From NCBI GenBank assembly GCA_019232645.1, contig JAFANO010000127.1:1-7217 (forward strand): a DNA stretch of 7,217 nt, in the 5' to 3' direction. Below are positions 1-7,217 of the stretch, piece after piece (position 1 is the first letter of the stretch; the number at the start of each line of letters is the position of its first letter). The position numbers were made by a program, and so were the translations under genes. Under the pieces are notes generated by a model that saw only the letters and a program-made list of their open reading frames with translations, was not told the origin of the DNA and ran no database searches. Origin of the DNA: Planctomycetaceae bacterium. Lineage in GTDB: Bacteria > Planctomycetota > Planctomycetia > Isosphaerales > Isosphaeraceae.

Positions 1-345
1 GTCCTTAAGAAGTGCAAGCGGATCGTCACCGACAGCCGTCCGGTCGAGGAGCCGAAGGACCCCGAGGGCGACAACTTGTTCCAGCTCTTCAAGCTGTTCG
101 CGCCGGCCGACGAGAGGACCGAGGTTGAGCGCCGTTATCGTGCCGGGGGTATCGGCTACGGCGAGGTGAAGGCGCGGCTGGCTGAGCACATCACTGCCCA
201 CTTCGCCCCCGCGCGCGCGCGCCGGGCCGAATGGGTGGCCCACCCCGCCCGGGTGTCCGAGGTCCGCGTCGCCGGCGCCGAACGGGCCCGACGGGCGGCC
301 CGGGTCGTCCTCGATCGCGCGCGGGCTGCCTGCGGCGCGGCCTAG
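1..345 (+). CDS. trpS: Tryptophanyl-tRNA synthetase, C-terminal part
   Basis: Class Ic aminoacyl-tRNA synthetase that charges tRNA-Trp with tryptophan in the cytoplasm. The frame is open from base 1, so the gene starts outside the window; 114 residues up to TAG are visible. The segment RIVTDSRPVEEPKDPEGDN followed by LFQLFKLFA matches the region just after the KMSKS loop in bacterial TrpRS, where 'TDS' and 'P..P..CNLF..Y' are conserved. The next stretch, with GIGYGEVKARLAEHI, matches the conserved 'GYGefK..La..i' of the helical anticodon-binding end. The tail (VSEVRVAGAERARRAARVVLDRAR) has the usual 'l..G...Ar.iA..tL..vr' ending. The Rossmann fold, HIGH and KMSKS motifs lie outside the window. 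Length and ending look normal, with no sign of damage. Confidence 0.93.
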   Translation, partial: VLKKCKRIVTDSRPVEEPKDPEGDNLFQLFKLFAPADERTEVERRYRAGGIGYGEVKARLAEHITAHFAPARARRAEWVAHPARVSEVRVAGAERARRAARVVLDRARAACGAA

Positions 346-361
346 GAGGTCGATCGCGCCG

Positions 362-386
362 CGGCTCCGGCCGGGGGCCGAGGCCG
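362..386. terminator. GC-rich hairpin between convergent genes
   Basis: CGGC (362-365) pairs with GCCG (383-386) and CGGCC (368-372) with GGCCG (376-380), closing a GGG loop. One G-U pair and one C/A mismatch interrupt the stem. It sits in the 55-bp gap between the stop codons of trpS and the cupin gene, where a shared terminator would be expected. Neither strand has a T run after it, so intrinsic termination is not shown and a chance hairpin in GC-rich DNA is possible. Confidence 0.3.
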
Positions 387-400
387 ACCGAGGAGGTCGC

Positions 401-760
401 TCATCCCCCCCTCGCTCCCGTCGTTGCATCTCGGCCGTGGACTTCGGCGGGGGGGTGGGTGGCCTCGACCGCCGTGAAGGGCTCGAGGACCTGATACGAG
501 TGGTTCGCCCCCTTGGGCACGACCCAGGAGTCGCCCGGCTCGAGCAGGACCATCTGCCCCTCCAGGTGCAGCTCGGCGCGGCCCTGGATCACGTAGCCGA
601 CGGTCTCGTACTCGCGGCGGCTGGGGTGCTTCGCCGTGCACGTCGGCTCCTCCTGCCAGAGTCTCATCGAGAGGCTCTTGCCCATAGCGAGGTACTTCTG
701 GCCCATCTCACCCCGGGGTGAATGCGCCGAGCTGACCTTGATGATCGTTGTGTCGCTCAT
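401..760 (-). CDS. Small single-domain cupin protein
   Basis: A 119-residue one-domain cupin (small beta-barrel). The substrate cannot be told from sequence; such proteins are often small-molecule or metal-binding enzymes or sensors. Cupin motif 2 is clear: GDSWVVPKGANH (residues 76-87) fits G-x5-P-x-G-x2-H. Motif 1 lies around KHPSRREYETVGYVIQG (44-60), ending in the typical 'yVl.G', but the canonical HxH pair is incomplete, so metal binding may be altered or lost. I chose the ATG at 758-760 because AAAGGA lies 7 bases upstream (768-773); an in-frame start 24 bases earlier would swallow this site. The gene is convergent with trpS. No signal peptide or membrane segment is seen. The C-terminal ~15 residues are Gly/Ala/Thr-rich and probably disordered. 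Confidence 0.85.
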   Translation of the reverse strand: MSDTTIIKVSSAHSPRGEMGQKYLAMGKSLSMRLWQEEPTCTAKHPSRREYETVGYVIQGRAELHLEGQMVLLEPGDSWVVPKGANHSYQVLEPFTAVEATHPPAEVHGRDATTGARGG

Positions 761-870
761 CGTCGGATCCTTTGGTTGACGCATCGATTATGGATCGTGG
801 AGCCGGGGGGTATTTTAGCAAATTGAGTGCCGAGGCGAGGGTGTAAGCCGTAGTTCGCTTTCTTTAGGAA

Positions 871-1320
871 CTACCCAGCCTTCCTTCTCTTCGTGGCTTC
901 GTATCGGCGGAAGGGACTGAGTGTGCGGTTCTTCAAGTGCCTGGCCCGTCGGTCGTCTTCGCAGAGATAGGCCGCGCGGAGTTGGAGAATGGTTTCGGCT
1001 TGGGTCGGGTTCCAGAACTTCTCGCTCCCTTTGACCCGGCGGTTGAATTGCTTGATCAGCGACTCGATCAAACCCGAGCAGATCGGCAGCCCCGCGCGGC
1101 GATACCGCGGATAGTCCCTGCGGGGCTGGTTGTTGGCCGGGTATCCGATCGTCAGGCGGAGCACTTCGGAGGGATCGGTCGGCTGGGTCTCCTCTGCCTC
1201 CGACGGGGGCGGCATCGCCTCCAGGACGGCGCGCAACTGCTCCAGCACGGTGGCGACGCGTCCCTGTCAGCAGGCCGTCGCCCAGTCGAGGTAGCGCTGC
1301 CAGACCGCAGCGGTCGGGCC
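871..1320 (-). pseudogene. Transposase C-terminal remnant with internal stop
   Basis: The 131 codons from 1266 down to the TAG at 871-873 encode the C-terminal end of a transposase. The best-marked part is RRDYPRYRRAGLPICSGLIE followed by SLIKQFNRRVKG and SEKFW, then QAETILQLRAAYL. This 'YPRYR..GLP..S.l.ESl.k..N.RVKG..KFW' pattern recalls ISKra4-like or related transposases multicopy in Planctomycetes; the family assignment is from memory. Upstream in the same frame the reading continues as VWQRYLDWATAC, then TGA (1267-1269), then QGRVATVLEQL. The relatives I recall have Trp at this point ('YLDWVT.vWQG'), so TGG to TGA is the likely lesion. Transposase-like sequence ends near 1303-1320, where an EVE-domain gene begins on the other strand. 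The N-terminal catalytic part is absent, and I see no convincing terminal repeats in 785-870 or near 1320. It is a dead fragment and not an active element. Confidence 0.75.
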
Positions 1321-1641
1321 GCCCACTCGAACGTCGATCCGCCGGCCATCGCCGGGGTCGCCGAGGTCGTCCGCGACGGACACCCGGATCCTACCGCCTT
1401 CGACCCCAAGGAGGAGCAATACGACCCCAAGAGCGACCCCGACCAGCCCGTCTGGTCTCAGGTCGCGATCCGGGCCGTGCGCGCGATCGACCCGCCGCTC
1501 GGCCTGCCTCTGCTGCGATCTGTCCCGGCCCTGAAGGGGATGGAGTTGCTCCGCAAGGGGAGCCGGCTCTCGATCCAACCGGTGACGGTCGAGGAGTGGG
1601 AGGCGATCCTCGCGCTGGCCGGGTCGGGCGCGAGGGCGTGA
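1321..1641 (+). pseudogene. EVE-domain protein, 5'-truncated
   Basis: EVE-domain proteins (about 140-155 aa) have a PUA-like fold and are thought to bind modified bases. This frame holds the C-terminal two thirds, 106 residues. It opens with HSNVDPPAIAGVAEVVRDG, equivalent to the family's 'YHSN..PPgIaGiaEVvre'. Next come PDPTAFDP, YDPKSDPDQPVW and PALKGMELLRKGSRLSIQPV, then TVEEWEAIL near the end. All are recognisable EVE signatures in order. The N-terminal ~45 residues, which normally carry the W...KSEP start and the GVRNY-like segment, are absent. They are replaced from about base 1320 leftward by antisense transposase sequence, and the conserved Tyr before HSN is already Ala. The frame stays open leftward to about 937, but that part is only the antisense of the transposase, so no native start exists. 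The remaining reading frame is undamaged, which points to a fairly recent truncation. Confidence 0.8.
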
Positions 1642-1691
1642 GCCCCAACGGACCCCGGGGGAAGTGATCGTGGCCGGGGTCGAGAGCGGGG

Positions 1692-1974
1692 GACTTGCCC
1701 GGCTACTTCCTCGACGACGACGCCGGCATGGCGCTGGAGATCATCGGCAGGTCGCCGGGCGAGCCCGCCGCCAACCGGCGCCGGGTTTGCCACATCGCGT
1801 TCCTCGGCGACGACGTGGCCGCGGCACGCGCCGCGCTGGAGGCGCGCGAGCTCGTCTTCGAGGCCGAGACCGCCGTCGACGACGACGCGATGCGGCGTGC
1901 CTTCTTCGGGGACCCCCGAGGGCAACCGCGGCCAGGTCGTTTGGAGGATCCAGCCGCTGGGCGCGCAACGATGA
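1692..1974 (+). pseudogene. VOC/glyoxalase-fold protein, truncated and frameshifted
   Basis: This is the C-terminal half of a vicinal-oxygen-chelate (glyoxalase/bleomycin-resistance fold) protein. In one frame it reads LPGYFLDDDAGMALEIIG, then RRRVCHIAFLGDDVAAARAA and DDDAMRRAFFGDP. At a run of five C (1913-1917) the sense frame is lost. Removing one C restores EGNRGQVVWRIQPLGAQR and a TGA at 1972-1974. 'FFgDPeGN..qvvWR..PLG' is a typical VOC ending, so a one-base insertion is well supported. The N-terminal beta-alpha-beta half of the fold is missing: the frame meets TGA at 1665-1667 and shows no VOC-like sequence upstream of about 1692. The TTG at 1695 is not a credible start. A sequencing or assembly error could explain the C run, but not the missing half. 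Metal-dependent enzyme function is lost either way. Confidence 0.75.
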
Positions 1975-1979
1975 TCCGG

Positions 1980-2006
1980 CGGCCGATCACCTCGCGGCCT
2001 CGGCCG
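1980..2006. other. Inverted repeat between convergent coding regions
   Basis: CGGCCGA (1980-1986) and TCGGCCG (2000-2006) are a perfect 7-bp inverted repeat with a 13-base loop. It lies between the VOC remnant's stop and the stop of the leftward 67-aa gene. The position suits a transcript end for either strand, but there is no T run, so the role is a guess. Confidence 0.25.
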
Positions 2007-2028
2007 TCGGCGGTCAGGCGCTCGGGAT

Positions 2029-2232
2029 TCAGGCGGACTGGCGGCCCCGCGGGATGTCGCCCCGCCATTCGATGCGGTAGCGGTTCTCGAGCGCGAACGC
2101 CTCGATCTCCTCGCGCGATTGCGGGATCTCGATCCGGGAGATCTCGCGGTAGGTGCCGCTCCCCGAGCGCTTCCACGCGACTTCCTCGCCGAACCACTTG
2201 CCATCGAGGTAATAGACAATCAGACACTTCAT
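2029..2232 (-). CDS. Conserved-looking 67-aa protein, function unknown
   Basis: I do not recognise a named family. The product has 67 residues and starts MKCLIVYYLDGKWFGEEVAW. It then has the basic KRSGSGTYREISRIEIPQ, an acidic helix SREEIEAFALENRYRIEW and a short tail. It is rich in Glu, Arg and Tyr, with no Cys pair, signal peptide or membrane segment. The beta-rich start and following helix suggest a small compact alpha/beta domain. The composition is non-repetitive and protein-like, and the ATG has GGGAG 8 bases upstream, so it is probably real. I have a vague memory of similar short hypothetical proteins in planctomycetes. It lies 82 bp downstream of recQ on the same strand, with its own TATAAT in that gap, so it may be transcribed alone or with recQ. 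It is convergent with the VOC remnant. Confidence 0.72.
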   Translation of the reverse strand: MKCLIVYYLDGKWFGEEVAWKRSGSGTYREISRIEIPQSREEIEAFALENRYRIEWRGDIPRGRQSA

Positions 2233-2280
2233 GCGATCGGCTCCCGGTCCCGATTACGGCCAACAATCATCTGGATCTGG

Positions 2281-2286
2281 ATTATA
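2281..2286 (-). promoter_or_regulatory. Putative -10 box for the 67-aa gene
   Basis: The leftward strand reads TATAAT exactly (ATTATA on the plus strand) in an AT-rich patch inside the 82-bp gap between recQ and the 67-aa gene. It is 48 bases upstream of the ATG. A perfect -10 hexamer is rare in DNA this GC-rich. No good TTGACA lies 16-18 bases further upstream; TGGCAC at 2304-2309 matches poorly. If used, the gene can be expressed independently of recQ. Confidence 0.42.
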
Positions 2287-2314
2287 AGGAAGAGGGGGGG
2301 ACGGTGCCAGGCGC

Positions 2315-5185
<2,871 letters not shown>

Positions 5186-5229
5186 GATCAGTGACACTCA
5201 GAGACGACGATCCCCCAAACCCCCGCCGG

Positions 5230-5259
5230 GGGCGCCTCGTATTATAAATTGTGGCGCCC
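5230..5259 (-). promoter_or_regulatory. Putative recQ promoter inside an inverted repeat
   Basis: The leftward strand has an exact TATAAT (ATTATA at 5241-5246 on the plus strand), 44 bases upstream of the recQ GTG and 56 upstream of the ATG. It lies in a 16-base AT-rich loop between GGGCGCC (5230-5236) and GGCGCCC (5253-5259), a perfect 7-bp inverted repeat with copies 22-23 bp apart, about two helical turns. The arrangement fits a dimeric repressor site over the -10 region. It could also be a plain stem-loop or chance. No good -35 hexamer is found at 16-18 bases. Confidence 0.42.
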
Positions 5260-5340
5260 GGCCTCGCGAGGTTGGGCCGGTGATGGGGAACGAGAAATGC
5301 ATTACATTAGGGTACAGGGGGTCGTGCTCGTCGCGATAGG

Positions 5341-5375
5341 AGGCGGCCCTGCCTCCCCTTTCGGGGAGGCCGCCT
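5341..5375 (+). promoter_or_regulatory. Leader hairpin before the secreted-protein gene
   Basis: AGGCGG (5341-5346) pairs with CCGCCT (5370-5375), and CCTCCCC (5352-5358) pairs with GGGGAGG (5363-5369) around a TTTC loop. A five-base bulge (CCCTG) sits on the left arm, giving a 13-bp stem. It ends 27 bases before the AAAGG ribosome site of the rightward 133-aa gene, so it would fold in that gene's leader RNA. No T run follows on either strand, so it is not an obvious intrinsic terminator. A stability element, protein-binding hairpin or dispersed palindromic repeat are all possible. Confidence 0.45.
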
Positions 5376-5407
5376 GTTGGATCTCTTGCTTGACCCACTC
5401 GTAAAGG

Positions 5408-5437
5408 TTCGACCCATGAAGTTTCGACCCATGAAGT
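5408..5437 (+). repeat. 15-bp tandem duplication over a start codon
   Basis: TTCGACCCATGAAGT is present twice in direct tandem, at 5408-5422 and 5423-5437, with no mismatch. The period is a multiple of three, so both ATGs (5416 and 5431) are in the same frame. The result is an N-terminus beginning MKFRPMKSR. Only the first ATG keeps the AAAGG site (5403-5407) at a normal 8-base spacing. Confidence 0.9.
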
Positions 5438-5817
5438 CTCGACAATTCGCATTCAAGGCGGTGGTCGCGTTGGCCCTGGTGGCCCTGATCTTGGTCCTCT
5501 CGGCCAGTCCGGCCTCGGCCGGCTGGCCCCGCAGTACGGTGGTGGTCGCGACGCCCGTCGCTCCCGCCTATGTGGCCGCCGCACCGGTCGCGGTGATCGG
5601 TGCGCCGGTCCCGACTGTCTACGCGGCGCCGGTGACCCAGGTGGTTGCGGCCCCAGTCGTCGATACCGCGCTGGTCCCGGCCGCCTTCACGGCGCCGCTG
5701 ACGACGACCTACGCGAGCCCGATTGTGACGACGACCTACACGGCCCCTGCGGTGGTTGCTGCGCCCGCCCGGGTCAAGGTGGTCTACCCGCGCCGAGTGT
5801 ACCGCTTCGGGTACTGA
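5416..5817 (+). CDS. Secreted Val/Ala/Pro-rich low-complexity protein
   Basis: A 133-residue exported protein of unknown function. The N-terminus is a classical Sec signal peptide: basic MKFRPMKSRQFAFK, hydrophobic AVVALALVALILVLSA, then SPASA with likely cleavage before GW (after residue 35). The mature ~98 residues are low complexity, built from short Val-Ala-Pro units such as VAPAYVAAAPVAV, VYAAPVTQVVAAPVV and two TTTY segments. A basic aromatic tail follows: KVVYPRRVYRFGY. It has no Cys and no catalytic motif. The pattern suggests an extended, surface-associated or envelope structural peptide, as seen in many small planctomycete secreted proteins. I chose the ATG at 5416 because AAAGG lies 8 bases upstream; the ATG at 5431 is its tandem copy. 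It is divergent from recQ and has a leader hairpin and its own strong terminator, so it is probably a single-gene transcript. Confidence 0.82.
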   Translation: MKFRPMKSRQFAFKAVVALALVALILVLSASPASAGWPRSTVVVATPVAPAYVAAAPVAVIGAPVPTVYAAPVTQVVAAPVVDTALVPAAFTAPLTTTYASPIVTTTYTAPAVVAAPARVKVVYPRRVYRFGY

Positions 5818-5880
5818 GCGCGGATCGGACCCGTGGCCTCGCGACGACATCCATGGTCGCGAAGGATCGGGAAATGAGGG

Positions 5881-5908
5881 GCCCCTGGCGAATAGCCAGG
5901 GGCTTTTT
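5881..5908 (+). terminator. Rho-independent terminator
   Basis: GCCCCTGGC (5881-5889) and GCCAGGGGC (5895-5903) form a perfect 9-bp stem with a GAATA loop, followed directly by TTTTT (5904-5908). It lies 64 bases after the stop of the secreted-protein gene. A second perfect hairpin, TCGCGAC (5839-5845) with GTCGCGA (5856-5862), precedes it. This is the clearest transcription stop in the window and separates the secreted-protein gene from the STAS gene. Confidence 0.9.
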
Positions 5909-6014
5909 CTACGTCGAGGGCCCCGGGACGGCGTCTCCTCCCCAACGTCATCCCTCGCCCTCGGGGACGCAACGCGACGATGACCATGACCCGGGGAGGT
6001 TGCCGGAGCCGTCA

Positions 6015-6365
6015 ATGGTTCTCAACATGCGGATCGATGGCGACGTCGTCATCCTGAGCAACTTCGGGGGGCTGTTGAACGACCCGAGGCATTTCGACGC
6101 CGGAAGGGACGTCCGCGAGATGCTCGAACGGGGCTACCAGAAGTTCATATTCGAACTGGGCGGGATGCGGGAGTTGGGTGCGACCGCCTTCGGCCTGCTG
6201 ACGACCCTCACCCGCCAGATCCGCAAGGAAGGCGGCGAGGCCGTGCTGACGCACCTGAGCCCGAGCACCGAGAAATCCATCGAAATGATGCGGATGGACA
6301 CCTACTGGGAGGTGTTCGATGGCGTCAAGGATGCCGAAGAGTTTTTCCGGCACGGCGAACGTTGA
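6015..6365 (+). CDS. STAS-domain protein, anti-sigma-antagonist-like
   Basis: A 116-residue single STAS domain of the SpoIIAA/RsbV type. In that family the protein binds a kinase-type anti-sigma factor and is switched by serine phosphorylation. The opening MRIDGDVVILSNFGGL is the first beta pair; FIFELGGMRELGATAFGLLT is the central strand plus the start of the key helix; TRQIRKEGGEAVLTHLSP and SIEMMRMDTYWEVFDGVKDA complete the fold in the usual order. At the regulatory position the usual D-S-S-G-L-G is replaced by G-A-T-A-F-G (about residues 55-60). The phospho-acceptor Ser is therefore Ala, with a Thr beside it. It may be locked unphosphorylated, use Thr, or serve as a scaffold. I chose the ATG at 6015 because GGAG lies 6 bases upstream; longer starts would include the preceding terminator. 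No anti-sigma kinase or sigma gene is adjacent. Confidence 0.86.
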   Translation: MVLNMRIDGDVVILSNFGGLLNDPRHFDAGRDVREMLERGYQKFIFELGGMRELGATAFGLLTTLTRQIRKEGGEAVLTHLSPSTEKSIEMMRMDTYWEVFDGVKDAEEFFRHGER

Positions 6366-6449
6366 GGGCGGCGATTCGGGCGGCTGGCCCCAAGCCCATT
6401 GAAAGTCCGGGAGTGGCTGCTCGACACTCAAGGAGGGGGTCTCTTGCAG

Positions 6450-6471
6450 GGTGCGTGAAACGCATCATTTT
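6450..6471 (+). terminator. Possible terminator of the STAS gene
   Basis: GGTGCGT (6450-6456) and ACGCATC (6460-6466) form a 7-bp stem with one G-U pair and a GAA triloop, followed by ATTTT (6467-6471). It lies 84 bases after the STAS stop, in the convergent gap before rtcB. The T run is short, so efficiency is uncertain. The rest of 6366-6535 shows no gene. A weak 6-bp hairpin (6509-6527) lies just beyond the rtcB stop, with no T run. Confidence 0.42.
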
Positions 6472-6535
6472 CCGTCACCTCAAGGCATTGGTGCATTTGA
6501 CGCGCCCTCCGAGAGATCAGATCCCGGATGGATTT

Positions 6536-7217
6536 TCAACCCTTGATCACCCCGACGGGTCGGAGCCGGGCGACGCGCCGGGCGAGTCCCGCCCGCTCGA
6601 CGACTTCGGTGACGGCATCGACGTCTTTGTAAGCCGCCGGCTGTTCCTCCGCCAGGCCCTTGTGGCCCCGGGCGCGGGCGATGATGCCGATGGCGTCGAG
6701 CTCCTTGTCGATCCGGCGGTTGGCGGCGAGCCGCACGGCGGCGGTCCGCGACATCAGCCGCCCGGCGCCGTGACAGCACGAGCCGAACGAGAGGTCCATG
6801 CTGCCGGGCAGCCCGGTCAGGACCCAGGAGGCCGTGCCCATCGAGCCGGGGACGATGACCGGCTGGCCGATCCCCCCGTTGCGGCCCCGGTCGCGGTACG
6901 CCTCGGGGATCTCGGGGTGTCCGGGCGGGAAGGCGCGGGTCGCCCCCTTGCGGTGGACGCAAACCTGCCGGATCTCGCCGCCGCCCACGTCGTGGTTCTC
7001 GAGCTTGGCGATGTTGTGCGCCACGTCGTAGATCAGGTCCATCCCCAGCTCCTCCCAGGGCTTGCCGAAGATCCGCGCGCAGACCTCGCGGGCCTGGTGG
7101 GTGAGGAGCTGGCGGTTGCACCAGGCGAAGTTGGCCGCGGCGCGCATCGCGCCCAGGTAGGCCTGCCCCTCGGGGCTCCGGATCGGCGCGCAGGCCAGTT
7201 GCCGGTCTGGGAGCGTG
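6536..7217 (-). CDS. rtcB: RNA-splicing ligase RtcB, C-terminal part
   Basis: GTP- and Mn-dependent ligase that joins RNA 2',3'-cyclic phosphate or 3'-phosphate ends to 5'-OH ends, in tRNA splicing or RNA repair. The gene enters from the right edge; the last ~226 codons to TGA (6536-6538) are visible and the N-terminal half is outside. Family landmarks in order are [47 protein letters not shown] (a metal-binding His), [32 protein letters not shown] and [14 protein letters not shown]. The His of HGAGR is the residue guanylylated in characterised RtcB enzymes. The protein ends in VGVIKG, the conserved terminal Gly. All visible catalytic residues are kept, so it should be active. It is convergent with the STAS gene. 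Its usual activator, archease, is not seen downstream and could be upstream outside the window or absent. Confidence 0.95.
   Translation of the reverse strand, partial: TLPDRQLACAPIRSPEGQAYLGAMRAAANFAWCNRQLLTHQAREVCARIFGKPWEELGMDLIYDVAHNIAKLENHDVGGGEIRQVCVHRKGATRAFPPGHPEIPEAYRDRGRNGGIGQPVIVPGSMGTASWVLTGLPGSMDLSFGSCCHGAGRLMSRTAAVRLAANRRIDKELDAIGIIARARGHKGLAEEQPAAYKDVDAVTEVVERAGLARRVARLRPVGVIKG

Noticed and set aside
812..817. TAAAAT on the leftward strand as a -10 box for the cupin gene
   Set aside because: It matches five of six bases 52 bases before the start, but no -35 is present and a competing CATAAT lies closer. Neither can be preferred.
1458..2219. 253-codon leftward frame across the EVE, VOC and 67-aa regions
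   Set aside because: Ser/Arg/Pro-rich shadow with no recognisable domain; the supported remnants lie in other frames.
2304..2309. TGGCAC on the leftward strand as a sigma-54 -24 element
   Set aside because: No GC-containing -12 element follows at the required spacing.
6509..6527. Hairpin just past the rtcB stop as a terminator
   Set aside because: The stem is six pairs including one G-U, and no T run follows on the rtcB strand.

Overview
The window is GC-rich, densely coded chromosomal DNA. It looks like a planctomycete of the Isosphaeraceae type. The grounds are the base composition, a transposase remnant of a kind I associate with that group, a Val/Ala/Pro-rich secreted protein and a large RecQ with an HTH tail. 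This placement rests on general resemblance, not on a search. Most intact genes are housekeeping or nucleic-acid maintenance genes, and no coherent new system is visible.

Left part (1-784): the 3' end of trpS (tryptophanyl-tRNA synthetase) runs rightward into a convergent single-domain cupin gene. The 55-bp gap between them holds a GC-rich hairpin.

Decayed part (about 785-1975): three broken genes lie side by side. A leftward transposase C-terminus has an internal TGA where a Trp codon is expected. An EVE-domain gene (rightward) is missing its first third, cut where the transposase sequence ends. A VOC/glyoxalase-fold gene (rightward) has lost its 5' half and carries a one-base insertion in a C run. 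This looks like an insertion and deletion scar.

Central part (2029-5197, all leftward): a 67-aa gene of unknown function lies downstream of a large recQ (about 956 aa: helicase core, extra winged-helix-like segment, Cys4 zinc module, RQC, HRDC and C-terminal HTH). Each gene has a perfect TATAAT about 45-55 bases upstream of its start. In front of recQ this box sits in the loop of a 7-bp inverted repeat.

Right part (5198-7217): divergent from recQ is a 133-aa secreted Val/Ala/Pro-rich protein with a leader hairpin and a strong intrinsic terminator. A STAS-domain protein lacking the usual phospho-serine follows. The window ends inside a leftward rtcB (RNA-splicing ligase), truncated by the window edge. 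The divergent recQ and secreted-protein genes each carry a short tandem duplication over the start codon (16 bp and 15 bp), the most unusual small-scale feature here.
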